Source of the DNA: Symbiodinium natans
Lineage: Eukaryota > Sar > Dinophyceae > Suessiales > Symbiodiniaceae
Length of the DNA: 64,000 nt
Direction of reading: 5' to 3'
Assembly: GCA_905221605.1 (NCBI GenBank)
Contig: CAJNDS010002679.1
Coordinates: forward strand, 957,001-1,021,000
Shown one piece after another: positions 63,906 to 64,000 of this stretch (position 1 is the first letter of the stretch; each line of letters starts with the position of its first letter). The position numbers were made by a program, and so were the translations under genes. The notes under the pieces were generated by a model. That model did not search any database and was not told the origin of the DNA. It was given only the letters and a program-made list of their open reading frames with translations.

Positions 63906-64000
63906 CCATAAACTCCAAACCCTAAACCCTAAACCCCATACCCTATAAACCCTTAACCCTTTTGAGCACGGACTGGGAAACCCTTAACCCTAAACCCCAA
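63906..64000 (-). repeat. Degenerate CCCTAAA repeats at the window end
   Basis: Units CCCTAAA, CCATAAA and CCCTATAAA alternate with unique bases. The array may continue past the window. Confidence 0.8.

Noticed and set aside
63906-64000. True chromosome end
   Set aside because: The repeats are degenerate and mixed with unique sequence like the other interstitial arrays, so this is not evidence for a telomere.

Overview
The window looks like nuclear DNA of a dinoflagellate (the Symbiodiniaceae/Suessiales type is an inference). Four things support this. Protein-coding segments are chopped into many short exons whose introns start with GC at least as often as GT and end in AG followed by G. Every gene I can support lies on the minus strand, as in the long unidirectional gene blocks of dinoflagellates. 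A Mei2-type C-terminal RRM gene is present, a family expanded in these protists. Short interstitial arrays of the plant-type telomere heptamer TTTAGGG/CCCTAAA (more than 45 of them) and fold-back elements fill the introns and intergenic DNA. No bacterial operons, CRISPR arrays, phage or viral genes were seen. I did not find the dinoflagellate spliced-leader sequence by eye.

Layout (genes run right to left). 0-2.5 kb: an intronless 2OG-Fe(II) oxygenase/ankyrin fusion and a small multi-exon gene. 2.56-4.78 kb: a block of pure simple-sequence DNA with a 121-base G run, a duplicated minisatellite and an AT-only stretch. 4.8-8.6 kb: a coiled-coil gene assembled from more than 13 in-phase exons. 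10.9-22.3 kb: a myosin heavy-chain gene whose motor, IQ neck and coiled-coil tail can be read exon by exon. 22.5-23.5 kb: a hairpin-bearing tandem repeat. 23.56-24.75 kb: the Mei2-like gene. 25.98-29.4 kb: uncharacterised exons including a second coiled-coil gene. 30.1-31.6 kb: a protein built from about nine copies of an LRxKLAxxLxxALxDGSLExAL unit. 31.6-33.8 kb: repeats. 34.4-48.3 kb: a series of unidentified multi-exon genes. 49.6-52.2 kb and 63.3-63.9 kb: two paralogous Lys/Glu-rich genes ending in KNKFSAL(L/M)GSD. 53.4-54.3 kb: a Ser/Lys-rich gene. 56.9-57.5 kb and 58.8-61.5 kb: unidentified genes. A 5'-truncated U6 snRNA copy lies at about 51.07-51.14 kb.

The most informative signals are in the introns. 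A roughly 100-bp terminal-inverted-repeat element (five copies with 8-bp target duplications, perfect or nearly so) has one copy whose target duplication straddles a myosin exon/intron border. Another myosin intron holds a 545-bp AT-rich insert between perfect 18-bp direct repeats. Telomere-like arrays sit inside fold-back elements at least twice. Together these suggest introns and spacers here grow by transposon insertion and by break repair that adds telomere-type repeats.

Limits: exon borders were inferred by hand from conserved motifs, reading frame, intron phase and AG|G acceptors. Most genes are incomplete and first exons were not found. Functions are named only where family motifs are visible.
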